The position numbers and the translations under genes were made by a program. 64,000 bases of DNA, taken from CBDANO01 sp965197665 (GTDB lineage Bacteria; Chloroflexota; Dehalococcoidia; Lucifugimonadales; UBA3495). Each line of letters starts with the position of its first letter. Position 1 is the first letter of the stretch. Below, in pieces: positions 43,019 through 52,266 of this stretch. The stretch is from NCBI GenBank assembly GCA_965197665.1, contig CBDANO010000003.1, positions 124,001-188,000 of the forward strand. The letters are read 5' to 3'. Under the pieces are notes generated by a model. The model was given only the letters and a program-made list of their open reading frames with translations, was not told the origin of the DNA and did no database searches.

Positions 43019-44548
43019 ATGTCTGTCCACGACCTTTACGTTATATCGCCGTACGTAGGCGTAGCGGGCGTCGCCCTTCTGGTCATCGTGCTGGACCTCT
43101 TCCTCGAACGAAAGGGACTGCTGCCGGTACTTGCTTTTTTGGGGCTGCTTGCGCCCTTGGCCCTCAGTCTGATTCAAGCCTTCGACTTGGGGGACTCGTT
43201 GAACCTGGTCCAAGGAACGGCGCCGCTCTCCGGCGCGGAGGCCAGCGTCCTCGCGAACAGCTTGTCCGTGGACCGGTTTGCTTTGTTCTTCAACTTCCTG
43301 GTGCTGGCCGCCTCCGGGCTAGTAATCATGGCTTCCGGCGACTACGTGCGACAGCTACCACGATTCCAGGGCGAGTATTACGGGCTGATCCTCTTTTCGG
43401 CCACCGGGATGATGCTCTTGGCCGCGGCCACTGAGTTGATCACCATATACATCGCCTTGGAATTGACGACCATGCCCCTAGCGGCGCTGGCGGCTTTCAT
43501 GAATAATGCCCGGTCCAGTGAAGCGGGAGTGAAATTCTTGATTATCGGGGCCATCAGCTCGGCGGTCATGCTATATGGGATGGCGTTGGTATTCGGCTTT
43601 ACCGGCAGCACCGCGCTATCGGAAATCGCCTCCAGCGTGGCCAACACCTCGGGTGACTTTCCCTTCGGCTCCATAGCCCTGTTGGTGGGGGTGACGCTGA
43701 TGGTGGCGGGCTTCGGGTTCAAAATCTCTTCGGCGCCGTTTCAGATGTGGGTCCCGGACGTCTATGAAGGGGCCCCTACGCCGGTAGTCGCTTTTTTGTC
43801 GGTGGCCAGTAAAGCCGCGGCCTTCGCTATTCTGCTGCGGGTGTTCTATACGGGGTTCTTCGACGTTAGCCTGGACTGGGCGGCGCTCATGGCGGCTCTG
43901 GCGGCCGTATCGATGATCGTCGGCAACTTGGTCGCTATCAGCCAAAGCAACATCCGCAGGCTATTTGGCTACAGCACCATCGCTCACGCGGGCTATATAT
44001 TGGTTGGAGTGGCTGCGGGGGTAAAGGCCGGAGGCGGCGACGTGAGCTTTCCGGAGTTCGTGCCGGTGGGCTTGGACAGCGTCCTCTTCTACCTGGCGGC
44101 CTACGCCGCGGCTAACCTTACCGCCTTCTTCGCCATAATTGCCATAAGCAACCGCATCGGCAGCGACCGTATCGACGACTACGGGGGAATCGTCCGGCGT
44201 TCTCCATTGCTGGCGGTGACTCTAGCCTTGGCATTGGTGGCCCTGATTGGCGTACCGCCCACCGGTATCTTCATCGCGAAACTGTACGTTTTCTCCGCCG
44301 CGGTCAAGTCCGGGTTGACCTGGCTGGCCATCCTTGGAGTGATCAGTAGCGTCGTTTCGGCCTACTACTACGTGCGCATAATTCGCGTCATGTTCCTTCA
44401 GGCGCCCAGCTCGGAGGAAAAGCTCACGGCGCCGGCGGCGTCTTGGGCGGCCCTGGGGGTGTCCGGGGCCTTGGTGCTTTGGATGGGCATAGACCCCGGG
44501 CACTTGCTGGAGTTGTCCAAGGTTGCGGTGGGGCCGCTAATGCCTTAA
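43019..44548 (+). CDS. nuoN: NADH-quinone oxidoreductase subunit N
   Basis: 509-residue antiporter-like subunit with about 14 helices. Conserved Glu in Y-I-A-L-E-L-T-T-M-P near residue 145, K-I-S-S-A-P-F-Q-M-W-V-P-D-V-Y-E near 238 and S-T-I-A-H-A-G-Y near 317. Last gene of the operon, 6 bp after nuoM. No nuoE, nuoF or nuoG genes are found in this operon. Confidence 0.95.
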   Translation: MSVHDLYVISPYVGVAGVALLVIVLDLFLERKGLLPVLAFLGLLAPLALSLIQAFDLGDSLNLVQGTAPLSGAEASVLANSLSVDRFALFFNFLVLAASGLVIMASGDYVRQLPRFQGEYYGLILFSATGMMLLAAATELITIYIALELTTMPLAALAAFMNNARSSEAGVKFLIIGAISSAVMLYGMALVFGFTGSTALSEIASSVANTSGDFPFGSIALLVGVTLMVAGFGFKISSAPFQMWVPDVYEGAPTPVVAFLSVASKAAAFAILLRVFYTGFFDVSLDWAALMAALAAVSMIVGNLVAISQSNIRRLFGYSTIAHAGYILVGVAAGVKAGGGDVSFPEFVPVGLDSVLFYLAAYAAANLTAFFAIIAISNRIGSDRIDDYGGIVRRSPLLAVTLALALVALIGVPPTGIFIAKLYVFSAAVKSGLTWLAILGVISSVVSAYYYVRIIRVMFLQAPSSEEKLTAPAASWAALGVSGALVLWMGIDPGHLLELSKVAVGPLMP

Positions 44549-44642
44549 GGCGGGCCTGTGGTTGCGCCCGGTTATTGGTATTGGTGCTGGGGGGATGTGG
44601 TTTTCATCTTTGGCGGGGGCAGTTTGGGACCGGCGTGTAGGA

Positions 44643-44672
44643 TTGACACAAAATTTCGGCCGGTGCTAGACT
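44643..44672 (+). promoter_or_regulatory. Promoter of nadK
   Basis: TTGACA at 44643-44648 and TAGACT at 44667-44672 with 18 bp between, about 60 bp before nadK. Confidence 0.65.
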
Positions 44673-44733
44673 GACCGCGCCTTGGCGACCCAGGTTGAAC
44701 GGTTGATGGTGGAAGGCGGACGTATCCAGGGAC

Positions 44734-45585
44734 ATGAGAAACGTCGGCATCATATACAACGCTCGGATTCCCGAGGCCTTGGACTTGGGCACGACAATCC
44801 TGCACCAGTTGTCCTTGCCCGAGGGTAGCTGGATATCCCCGGCGGAAAACCTGGAGACTGTCCGGGCCCGGGCGGAAGACACCGAGCTTGTTACCACGGT
44901 AGGCGGCGACGGCACTATCCTGCGGGCGGCTCAGATTACGGCGCCCATGGGCATTCCCGTGGTTGGGGTGAACATGGGCCGGTTGGGCTTCATGACGGAG
45001 CTCCAGGTGCACGAAGCGCTGGAAAAGCTGCCCACGTACCTGAACGGCGGTTGCCGGGTCGAGGAGCGTAGCATGCTCCAAGCGACGGTGATCAAGGGGG
45101 GCGCCGGTACCGACGGGAAACGGTACGGGCCGTTTCACGCCCTTAACGACGCGGTGTTGGCCCGGGGGTCCATGTCCCGGGTGGTAACTATCACGGCGTA
45201 CGTGGATGGCGCCGAACTGACCACTTTCCGCGCCGACGCGGTTATCGTGTCCACCGCCACGGGGGCCACCGGGTATAATCTGGCCGTTGGCGGCCCGATC
45301 CTGGACCCAACTTCGGAGTCCTTGGTGCTCAAGCCGGTGGCCGCCCACATGGGGTTGGCCGCGGCGCTGGTGTTGGCCCCGTCGGTGGAAGTGGTCCTCT
45401 CCCTGGAGGGGTACCAGGAAGCTATCCTGAGTGTAGACGGGGTGGTCGATTACCCCTTGGCTCCCGGGGACCGGGTGCAACTGCATCAGAGTCCCTATAG
45501 AGCCAAGTTCCTGCGGGCCAATCAGGCAAACCAGTTTTACGCAACCTTGACGCGGCGGCTGGGATTCAGCACCCGCGGACAATGA
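44734..45585 (+). CDS. nadK: NAD kinase
   Basis: Makes NADP from NAD. 283 residues with the catalytic G-G-D-G-T near residue 58, G-V-N-M-G-R-L-G-F near 79, N-D-A-V near 136 and the second-domain motif T-A-T-G-A-T-G-Y near 173. Own promoter upstream; the NUDIX gene follows 13 bp later on the same strand. Confidence 0.95.
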   Translation: MRNVGIIYNARIPEALDLGTTILHQLSLPEGSWISPAENLETVRARAEDTELVTTVGGDGTILRAAQITAPMGIPVVGVNMGRLGFMTELQVHEALEKLPTYLNGGCRVEERSMLQATVIKGGAGTDGKRYGPFHALNDAVLARGSMSRVVTITAYVDGAELTTFRADAVIVSTATGATGYNLAVGGPILDPTSESLVLKPVAAHMGLAAALVLAPSVEVVLSLEGYQEAILSVDGVVDYPLAPGDRVQLHQSPYRAKFLRANQANQFYATLTRRLGFSTRGQ

Positions 45586-45598
45586 GACCGAAGTCCAG

Positions 45599-46141
45599 AT
45601 GACGCCCCCTTGGCCCGAACCGACGGTAGACAGCCGGACGGCTTACGCGGGCAATATCGTCAACCTCCGGGTGGACACGGTGCGGATGCCCACGGGCCGG
45701 TTAGCTACCAGGGAGATAGCCGAACACTCCGACTGCGTGTGCGTCGTCCCGGTAGACCGAGAAGGCAACGTGCTCATGGTGCGGCAGTACCGCAAGCCGG
45801 CGGAAACGGATTTGCTGGAAGTTCCCGCGGGCGGCATAGAGGAGGGCGAGAGCCCCGAGGAAGCGGCGCTGCGGGAGCTTCAAGAAGAGATCGGGCACAC
45901 TGCGGAGAAATTGGAGTTGCTTTCCGGTTTCTGGGTGGCGCCCGGCTGGAGCACCGAGTACATGTACGCTTACCTTGCCACCGGCTTGGCCCCGGCCAAG
46001 CTGGCCGGGGACGACGACGAAAACATCGATGTGGTTACGGTGCCCTTGAATGAGGCGGTTGAGTTGATCGAAGAGGGGGAAATTCGGGACGCTAAGAGTA
46101 TCGCTTCGCTGCTGCTGGCGCTACGGTCCAGGCGCGGTTGA
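45599..46141 (+). CDS. NUDIX hydrolase, ADP-ribose pyrophosphatase type
   Basis: 180-residue protein with a complete Nudix box (G-G-I-E-E-G-E-S-P-E-E-A at about residue 79, then R-E-L-Q-E-E-I-G), preceded by V-V-P-V-D-R-E-G-N-V and L-L-E-V-P-A-G. The layout fits ADP-ribose pyrophosphatases. It follows nadK by 13 bp, a sensible pairing in NAD metabolism. Confidence 0.9.
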   Translation: MTPPWPEPTVDSRTAYAGNIVNLRVDTVRMPTGRLATREIAEHSDCVCVVPVDREGNVLMVRQYRKPAETDLLEVPAGGIEEGESPEEAALRELQEEIGHTAEKLELLSGFWVAPGWSTEYMYAYLATGLAPAKLAGDDDENIDVVTVPLNEAVELIEEGEIRDAKSIASLLLALRSRRG

Positions 46142-46408
46142 AGCCTGTTGTTGAACTCTCCCGATGAAGCCTCTGTGGGTACGGTCGAGACTGGAGCAAC
46201 GGCGGTCTAGTCCGGTGCTCAGGGTTTCCGTCGGTGTTCCGGCCTGGACGGCCCCCTGGCGGCGGACTAACGGATATTGCTGCCAGCGCACGAATAACCG
46301 TTATCGAATGCCCCCGAGGCAGCGCCTTCTCCGCTAGAAGCCAAGCACCATTTTTGATATATTGGGTGGCGGCTCAGAGGCAACGTAACTTGAGAGGAAG
46401 AGGTCCCC

Positions 46409-48088
46409 ATGCTGGAGCATGACGTCCTAGTGGTTGGGGCCGGACTGGCCGGAATGCGGGCGGCCATAGCGGCCCGGGCCAACGGCGCCAACACCGCAAT
46501 CATTAGCAAGGTGCACCCGGTGCGGAGCCACTCCAACGCCGCCCAGGGTGGAGTCAACGCCGCCCTCACCGATCGAGGAGACGATTGGGAAGACCACGCC
46601 TACGATACGGTAAAGGGCAGTGATTTCTTGGGCGACCAGGACGCCATCGAGGTTATGTGCCGGGCGGCGGGCCGCTCCCTGATCGACATGGAGCACATGG
46701 GAGTCACTTTCAACCGCGACGACGAGGGAAGGCTGGGCACTAGGGCTTTCGGGGGGCAGCGGCGAGCGCGGACCTTCTTCGTGGGTGATTTTACCGGCCA
46801 AGCCATGCTGCACGTGATGTTCGAGCAGCTAATCAAGTCGGGGGTGCGCCGGTACGAGGAGTGGTTCGTAACGGGTCTGATCCAGGAAGACGGACAGGTC
46901 TGCGGCGTCACCGCCCTGGAGATTCGCTCCGGCGCGGTCTATGCCATCCGGGCCAAGTCGATAATCCTCTGCACCGGAGGGCTGGGGCGGGTATTCGAGC
47001 CCAGCACCAATGCCTTGATCGTCACCGGCGACGGCATCGCCTTGGCTTACGACGCCGGAGCGCGGCTGATGGACATGGAAATGGTCCAGTATCACCCCAC
47101 GACCCTGGCGGGAAGCGGGGTGCTCATATCCGAGGCGGCCCGGGGAGAGGGGGCCTATTTGCTGGACAAGAACGGAGACCGGTTCATGGAGAGGTACGCG
47201 GCCAACATGATGGAGTTGGCCTCCCGAGACGTGGTCTCCCGAGCCGAGCAAACGGAGATCAACGCCGGCAACGGCGTTGACGGCTGCGTGTTGCTGGACT
47301 GCCGTCACTTGGGGCAGAGCCTGATCAAAGAGAAGCTGAGCCAGATTCGCGAGATCGGCATCGACTTGGCGGGCTTGGATATGGCAACCGATCCGATACC
47401 CATCAAGCCAGGGATGCACTACATCATGGGCGGCATCAAGACCGACGTGGACGGGCAGACGAACTTGCCCGGAGTCTACGCCGCTGGCGAGTGCGCCTGC
47501 GTCAGCGTCCACGGCGGAAACCGGTTGGGCGCTAATTCTTTGCTGGATACGATTGTGTTCGGCGAACGGTCGGGTAACCACGCCGCTGTTACCGTCAGGG
47601 ACTCGGAGTACATGGAGTTCGACGTGGACGGGGTGGTTGGCCAAGAAGAGAAGCGGATGCAAGAGATTTTGGACCGAACCGGCAATGGGGACCGGGTAGC
47701 CTCGCTCAGGCTGGCCATGGGGCAGTCGATGAACAACAATTTGGCAGTGTACCGCCACCAGGCGGGCATGGAGGAGACCAAGCAGGAGTTGGCCGACCTG
47801 AAGGAGCGGTACTCGACGGTACCGGTGGACAATAAGGGCCGGGTCTTCAATACTGATTTGGTTTTCGCCTTGGAGTTGGGGTTCATGCTGGACTGCGCCG
47901 AGGCGGTCACGGTCAGCGCCATCGAGCGAAAGGACAGCCGCGGCGCTCAGTCTAGGACAGACTACCCGGACCGGGATGATGAGAACTGGATGAAGCACGT
48001 TGTAGTGACCAAGGGCGAAGCGGGGCCGGAGGTTTCTTACTTGCCGGTAAGTATAACCAAGTGGACCCCTGAAGAAAGGAAATACTAG
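46409..48088 (+). CDS. sdhA: Succinate dehydrogenase/fumarate reductase flavoprotein subunit
   Basis: 559 residues. FAD-binding G-A-G-L-A-G-M-R at the start, H-S-N-A-A-Q-G-G near residue 45 (the covalent-flavin region), catalytic stretch E-A-A-R-G-E-G near 240 and H-G-G-N-R-L-G-A-N-S-L near 369. Start ATG 46409 with GAGAGGAAGAGG upstream. First gene of a three-gene set whose third member replaces the usual membrane anchors. Confidence 0.95.
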   Translation: MLEHDVLVVGAGLAGMRAAIAARANGANTAIISKVHPVRSHSNAAQGGVNAALTDRGDDWEDHAYDTVKGSDFLGDQDAIEVMCRAAGRSLIDMEHMGVTFNRDDEGRLGTRAFGGQRRARTFFVGDFTGQAMLHVMFEQLIKSGVRRYEEWFVTGLIQEDGQVCGVTALEIRSGAVYAIRAKSIILCTGGLGRVFEPSTNALIVTGDGIALAYDAGARLMDMEMVQYHPTTLAGSGVLISEAARGEGAYLLDKNGDRFMERYAANMMELASRDVVSRAEQTEINAGNGVDGCVLLDCRHLGQSLIKEKLSQIREIGIDLAGLDMATDPIPIKPGMHYIMGGIKTDVDGQTNLPGVYAAGECACVSVHGGNRLGANSLLDTIVFGERSGNHAAVTVRDSEYMEFDVDGVVGQEEKRMQEILDRTGNGDRVASLRLAMGQSMNNNLAVYRHQAGMEETKQELADLKERYSTVPVDNKGRVFNTDLVFALELGFMLDCAEAVTVSAIERKDSRGAQSRTDYPDRDDENWMKHVVVTKGEAGPEVSYLPVSITKWTPEERKY

Positions 48089-48091
48089 CTA

Positions 48092-49060
48092 ATGGACGTT
48101 ACTCTCAGAGTACGGCGCTACGATCCCGAAGCGGAGACTCCCGTATCTTACTGGCAGGAGTTTCCTGTCTCCATAGAGGACAACGCCACCGTCTTGGACG
48201 CCTTGATCAAGGTGCGAGAGGACTCGGACGGCACTCTAAGCCTGAGGTGCTCTTGCCGCAGCTCCATATGCGGCTCCTGCGCAATGCGGATCAACGGCCA
48301 GGCTTGTTTGGCTTGCAAAACTCAAGTGGCCCAAGCCGTGGATGGGAACAACACGATAGTGGTGGAACCCGCCGGCGTCATGCCGGTGGTCAAGGACTTG
48401 GTGGTGGACTTCGACATGTTCTGGGACAAAATCATGGAGGTTGAACCCTATCTGCAACCTCAGAGGGAAGAACCGGAAGAAGAGTATATCGCTTCCAATG
48501 AATCGATGCTGCATCTATCCGGGGTCACAGCCTGCATCATGTGCGGCGCCTGCGTTTCGGACTGCACCGTGTTGGAGGTGGACCCAACCTTCCTGGGCCC
48601 GGCGGCTTTGGCCAAGGCCTACCGGTTTACGGCGGACCCCCGCGACGGCGACGCCGACGGCGTTTCTATGGGGCGGTTGGAGCGCCTTAGCGAGGCTACC
48701 GGAATCTGGGACTGCACCCGCTGTTCCGAGTGCGTCCAGGTCTGCCCCAAGGGAATCGCGCCGATGGACCGCATCATGGCCTTGCGGGAACAAGCCATGA
48801 CCGCGGGGTTCACCAACAATACCGGCTCTCGCCACGCCGAAGCGTTCACCGAGAGCGTTAGGCACAGCGGTTGGCTGGATGAGCTGAAGCTGACTCTGAA
48901 CACCGTTGGGCTGGCCAACTTGCCGGCATTGGCAAGCTACGTGCCGGTGGGACTCCGGGCCCTGGCCCGGGGCAAGCTTCCACCCATCGTCCACAAGAAC
49001 GTCGAGGACGTGAAAGAGGTACGCCGGTTGGTCCGGGAGATCGAGGACCCCGAACCGTAA
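48092..49060 (+). CDS. sdhB: Succinate dehydrogenase/fumarate reductase iron-sulfur subunit
   Basis: 322 residues, longer than the common 240. N-terminal 2Fe-2S domain with C-R-S-S-I-C-G-S-C near residue 54 and a fourth Cys near 72; then two clusters with C-I-M-C-G-A-C-V-S-D-C near 149 and C-T-R-C-S-E-C-V-Q-V-C-P near 209. The C-terminal 80 residues extend beyond normal SdhB. Begins 3 bp after sdhA. Confidence 0.95.
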   Translation: MDVTLRVRRYDPEAETPVSYWQEFPVSIEDNATVLDALIKVREDSDGTLSLRCSCRSSICGSCAMRINGQACLACKTQVAQAVDGNNTIVVEPAGVMPVVKDLVVDFDMFWDKIMEVEPYLQPQREEPEEEYIASNESMLHLSGVTACIMCGACVSDCTVLEVDPTFLGPAALAKAYRFTADPRDGDADGVSMGRLERLSEATGIWDCTRCSECVQVCPKGIAPMDRIMALREQAMTAGFTNNTGSRHAEAFTESVRHSGWLDELKLTLNTVGLANLPALASYVPVGLRALARGKLPPIVHKNVEDVKEVRRLVREIEDPEP

Positions 49061-49228
49061 AGGGCCGGGAACTTTGGCCCCGGCGGCCCACGGGCTTTGT
49101 CCGGCCGCCTTGATAGCGCCCATCTTTAAGACATCAAAAGAAGCTCCCAAAAGAGCCCGGTATCCGCGCCGGCAGAGCCGCGGTCCGGGGAGTAGGCCCG
49201 GCGCTGAGTCTGATTTAGGAGAACTAAC

Positions 49229-50113
49229 GTGAGATATGCTTTCTTTCCCGGCTGCGTGTCCAGAGGCGGGTGCCCGGAGCTTTACCCGGCGGCAAAGCTG
49301 ATCTGCCATCGGCTGGGCATCGGGATTCAAGAGATGCCCGCGGCTTCATGCACCGGGGCCGGCGTTCTTCAAGAGAAGAACGAGCTACTGGGAGACACGC
49401 TGAACGCTAGGACCTTCGCTATGGCCGAGAAGCTGCGGCTGCCTATTCTGACAATATGCAGCACTTGCCAGGGCGTTATGGCCCAAGCCAACCACCGGAT
49501 GAAGCAAAGCCCGGAGTATTTGGAGCGGATCAATACCCATCTGGCCGGTGAAGGGCTGGAGTACCGAGGGACCACTGAGATCAAACACCTGCTTTGGGTA
49601 CTGATCGAGGACTACGGGTTGGACGAGTTGACCAAGGCAGTGACTAGACCGTTGCGGGGAATCCGGATGGCGCCCTTCTACGGGTGCTATATTATCCGGC
49701 CCACCGACGCTCTGGATATTGACGAACACCCGGAACGTCAAACGTCGCTGGAGCGGCTGATCGAGACTCTCGGGGCCACGGTGGTGGACTTTGCCGGGAA
49801 GACCCGGTGTTGCGGATTTCCAATCTTGACCATCAACGAAAGGAACTCCATGGCCATGGTGGCCAAGCATACGTCCGAGGTCAAGGACTTGGGGGCGGAC
49901 GCTATGGTGACGCCCTGCCCTCTGTGTCATCTGAACCTCGACGGCTTTCAGCCGAAGGCGGCGGCGCAGGCGGGGCGCAAGATCGACATGCCCATCATCC
50001 ACTTGCCCCAAGCTATAGGACTGGCTATGGGGATAAGTCCGAAAGAGTTGGGGCTGCAAAACCACATCATGAGTACCAAGCCGCTGGTGGCCAAGCTGAC
50101 GCCGGCGGGGTGA
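49229..50113 (+). CDS. HdrB-like CCG-domain subunit (SdhE-type succinate dehydrogenase subunit)
   Basis: 294-residue protein with two CCG (heterodisulfide reductase B) domains: F-F-P-G-C-V and S-C-T-G-A-G then C-S-T-C in the first, C-C-G-F-P near residue 192 and C-P-L-C-H near 230 in the second. No hydrophobic anchor is present. In archaea and some bacteria such a subunit (SdhE, formerly SdhC) replaces the cytochrome anchor of succinate dehydrogenase. GTG 49229 has AGGAG seven bases upstream, 168 bp after sdhB. Confidence 0.88.
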   Translation: MRYAFFPGCVSRGGCPELYPAAKLICHRLGIGIQEMPAASCTGAGVLQEKNELLGDTLNARTFAMAEKLRLPILTICSTCQGVMAQANHRMKQSPEYLERINTHLAGEGLEYRGTTEIKHLLWVLIEDYGLDELTKAVTRPLRGIRMAPFYGCYIIRPTDALDIDEHPERQTSLERLIETLGATVVDFAGKTRCCGFPILTINERNSMAMVAKHTSEVKDLGADAMVTPCPLCHLNLDGFQPKAAAQAGRKIDMPIIHLPQAIGLAMGISPKELGLQNHIMSTKPLVAKLTPAG

Positions 50114-50292
50114 AGGCGAGACCCGGCCGCCGTCGGGAAGTCATTGTCGGAATCAATGATTCCGGGTCCTTGCGGCGACGCTTCTTAGCGGTCTACTATC
50201 GGGGCGCTACCCAGCGGGTTTCAATGGTTGACTGGGTACAATCAACGGCTGACGCCGGTTAGCACGGTATCTTGCGGAAGCGGCGATTGGGG

Positions 50293-50844
50293 CTAAGAGA
50301 ACAGGTCGCTGATGGGGCAAGTGAAACCGGGAATCACGGGGCCGCCGTCCAGACTATCGTGTTCCGATAGTTCTCGGACCTCTTCCAACGACCGGTAAAC
50401 CGCCGCCGAACGAGTGCCGGGGTCTATGACCCACACCATTCGCGTTCCGGACTCGAGCCAGTCCGCCACTTTTTCACGGACGTTTCGGGGCCGGTCATCC
50501 GGAGAGAGTACTTCAACCGCCAAGTCGGGAGGGCCTTCAAAATATCCGGCGGACAGTCCTTCTTCGGAAACTCTGTCGCCGGAGACGAAGGATGCGTCCG
50601 GGGCGCGCACCGTGTCCGGACCGCGGCGGAGGATAAAGCCGGTTTCGGCGGCGAAGACTTGGCCCAACCGGTTAGCCACGACGTAGTTATTCAACATGGC
50701 GCCGATCCTCATGGACACGCTGCCGTGTCTAGCGCCGGCGGGCGGCATCTCGTAGAGCTTTCCCTCTACCAACTCCAAGCGACGGTCCAACGTTGGCAGG
50801 AGCAGTAGCTCCTCTGCGGTGAATAGGGTCTTGACTGCGCGCAT
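50293..50844 (-). CDS. Uma2 family endonuclease-fold protein
   Basis: 183 residues of the Uma2/DUF820 family, predicted restriction-endonuclease-like fold. E-L-V-E-G-K-L-Y-E-M near residue 24, A-P-D-A-S-F-V near 84, V-E-V-L-S-P-D-D near 110 and the M-V-W-V-I-D-P stretch near 136 provide the family acidic residues. Function unknown; such genes are common accessory genes. Confidence 0.85.
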   Translation of the reverse strand: MRAVKTLFTAEELLLLPTLDRRLELVEGKLYEMPPAGARHGSVSMRIGAMLNNYVVANRLGQVFAAETGFILRRGPDTVRAPDASFVSGDRVSEEGLSAGYFEGPPDLAVEVLSPDDRPRNVREKVADWLESGTRMVWVIDPGTRSAAVYRSLEEVRELSEHDSLDGGPVIPGFTCPISDLFS

Positions 50845-50868
50845 GGGATATTATTCTATCCTTGTCGG

Positions 50869-52161
50869 CTACTCCCTCAGCCCGGGTATCACTTCCTCGA
50901 AGGCGTTGATGGTGCGCTCTATGTCTTCCTCGGTGTGGACCATAGACGGGTAGAACTTCTGGCCGCCCTTCAGGACCCGCCTTTCCAGGAGGCCGCCGTT
51001 GAAGCGGGTCATTAGTCCCGCGTCCGCGGCTAAAGTGTCACGGTAGTTGCTTACCGGGCGGTCGGTGAAGTAGAAGTCGAATATCGGGTCTTCGCCGCAC
51101 ATCTGGATTGGGATGCCGTTGCCGGCGCAAAGGTCTATCAGGGCCCGCCGCAACCGGCCTCCGGTCTCCCTCAGCCCCTCGTATTTGCCTGCTTTCCGCA
51201 GCTCGGCCAGGGTGGCCAGGCCGGCGGCGCAAGCGATGGGGTTGCCGTTGAGAGTGCCGATTTGGTTTACGAAGGTATCCGGCTCGACGGTGAACTGGTC
51301 ATAGACGGACATGATATCGCTGCGGCCCGCCACCGCCGCCAAGGGATAACCGCCGCCCACTATCTTGCCCAGGGCGCACAGATCGGGGGTTACGCCGTAA
51401 TACTCTTGGGCGCCGCCGTAGGCCAGCCGAAAGCCGGTGACCACTTCGTCGAAGATGAGGGGGATGTCGTGCTTGGCGGTGATATCCCGCAATCCTTGTA
51501 GAAAGCCGGGTCGGGGCGGCAGTATTCGCTGCAGGGGTTCCACGATTACGGCGGCCAACTCATCGTGATGGGCGTCGATAAGGGCGGAGGTAGTATCCAG
51601 GTCGTTGAAAGGAGCGATGAGCATGAGTTCCTGGATGGCTTTGGGAATGCCCCCGCTGCTGGGTTCGGCTTGGGGGAACTCTTCCCCCGCGGAAGGCGTA
51701 ACGCTCATCAAAGCATAGTCGCTGGTGCCGTGGAAGCCCCCTTCGAACTTCATCACTTTCTGCTTGTTGCGATAGGCCCGGGCCGCCCGCATGGCTTGAA
51801 AGCAAGCGTCGGTGCCGCTGGTGGAGAAACGGACCCGTTCGGCGCAGGGGACCGCGTCGATGACCTCTTCCGCCAACATTACTACCTTTTCATTGGTGGC
51901 AAAGAAGGTGCTGCCCCGCTCCACGGCTTTGATGACGGCCTCCGTGACGCTGGGGTGGGCGTGACCCAAGACCATGGGGCCGGAGCCCATGAGCCAGTCG
52001 ACGTACTCGTTGCCGCTAACGTCCCAGATGCGGGACCCCTTCCCTTCCCGCACCAAGAAACTAAGGTCTTCCCGAACCGTCAGGTTGCCGGTGTTGCCTC
52101 CGGGCAGGTACTGGGCCGCTTTTTCCAGAAGGTCTCTTTCTTCCTGGGTTCGCATAGTCAT
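50869..52161 (-). CDS. Class III (glutamate-1-semialdehyde 2,1-aminomutase-like) aminotransferase
   Basis: 430-residue PLP enzyme. The GSA-type motifs are present: F-S-T-S-G-T-D-A near residue 114, G-G-F-H-G near 141, I-F-D-E-V-V-T-G-F-R near 234 and the Schiff-base Lys in L-G-K-I-V-G-G-G-Y-P near 262. It may be HemL, but several neighbouring residues differ from standard HemL and no other heme genes are nearby, so the substrate stays open. Start ATG 52161 or the ATG two codons later. Confidence 0.85.
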   Translation of the reverse strand: MTMRTQEERDLLEKAAQYLPGGNTGNLTVREDLSFLVREGKGSRIWDVSGNEYVDWLMGSGPMVLGHAHPSVTEAVIKAVERGSTFFATNEKVVMLAEEVIDAVPCAERVRFSTSGTDACFQAMRAARAYRNKQKVMKFEGGFHGTSDYALMSVTPSAGEEFPQAEPSSGGIPKAIQELMLIAPFNDLDTTSALIDAHHDELAAVIVEPLQRILPPRPGFLQGLRDITAKHDIPLIFDEVVTGFRLAYGGAQEYYGVTPDLCALGKIVGGGYPLAAVAGRSDIMSVYDQFTVEPDTFVNQIGTLNGNPIACAAGLATLAELRKAGKYEGLRETGGRLRRALIDLCAGNGIPIQMCGEDPIFDFYFTDRPVSNYRDTLAADAGLMTRFNGGLLERRVLKGGQKFYPSMVHTEEDIERTINAFEEVIPGLRE

Positions 52162-52266
52162 CGACTCGACTCCCTGATTGAATCGAATACCCCAACTCTC
52201 TCGGCGCTATTCCGGAAGGCTGCTCTTCAGCCCCGGTTATAGAGATGCGCGGTCAATGGCTTGACG

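Noticed and set aside
50114..50292. Possible promoter TTGACT...TACAAT near 50230
   Set aside because: The two boxes are only a few bases apart, too close for a sigma-70 promoter.
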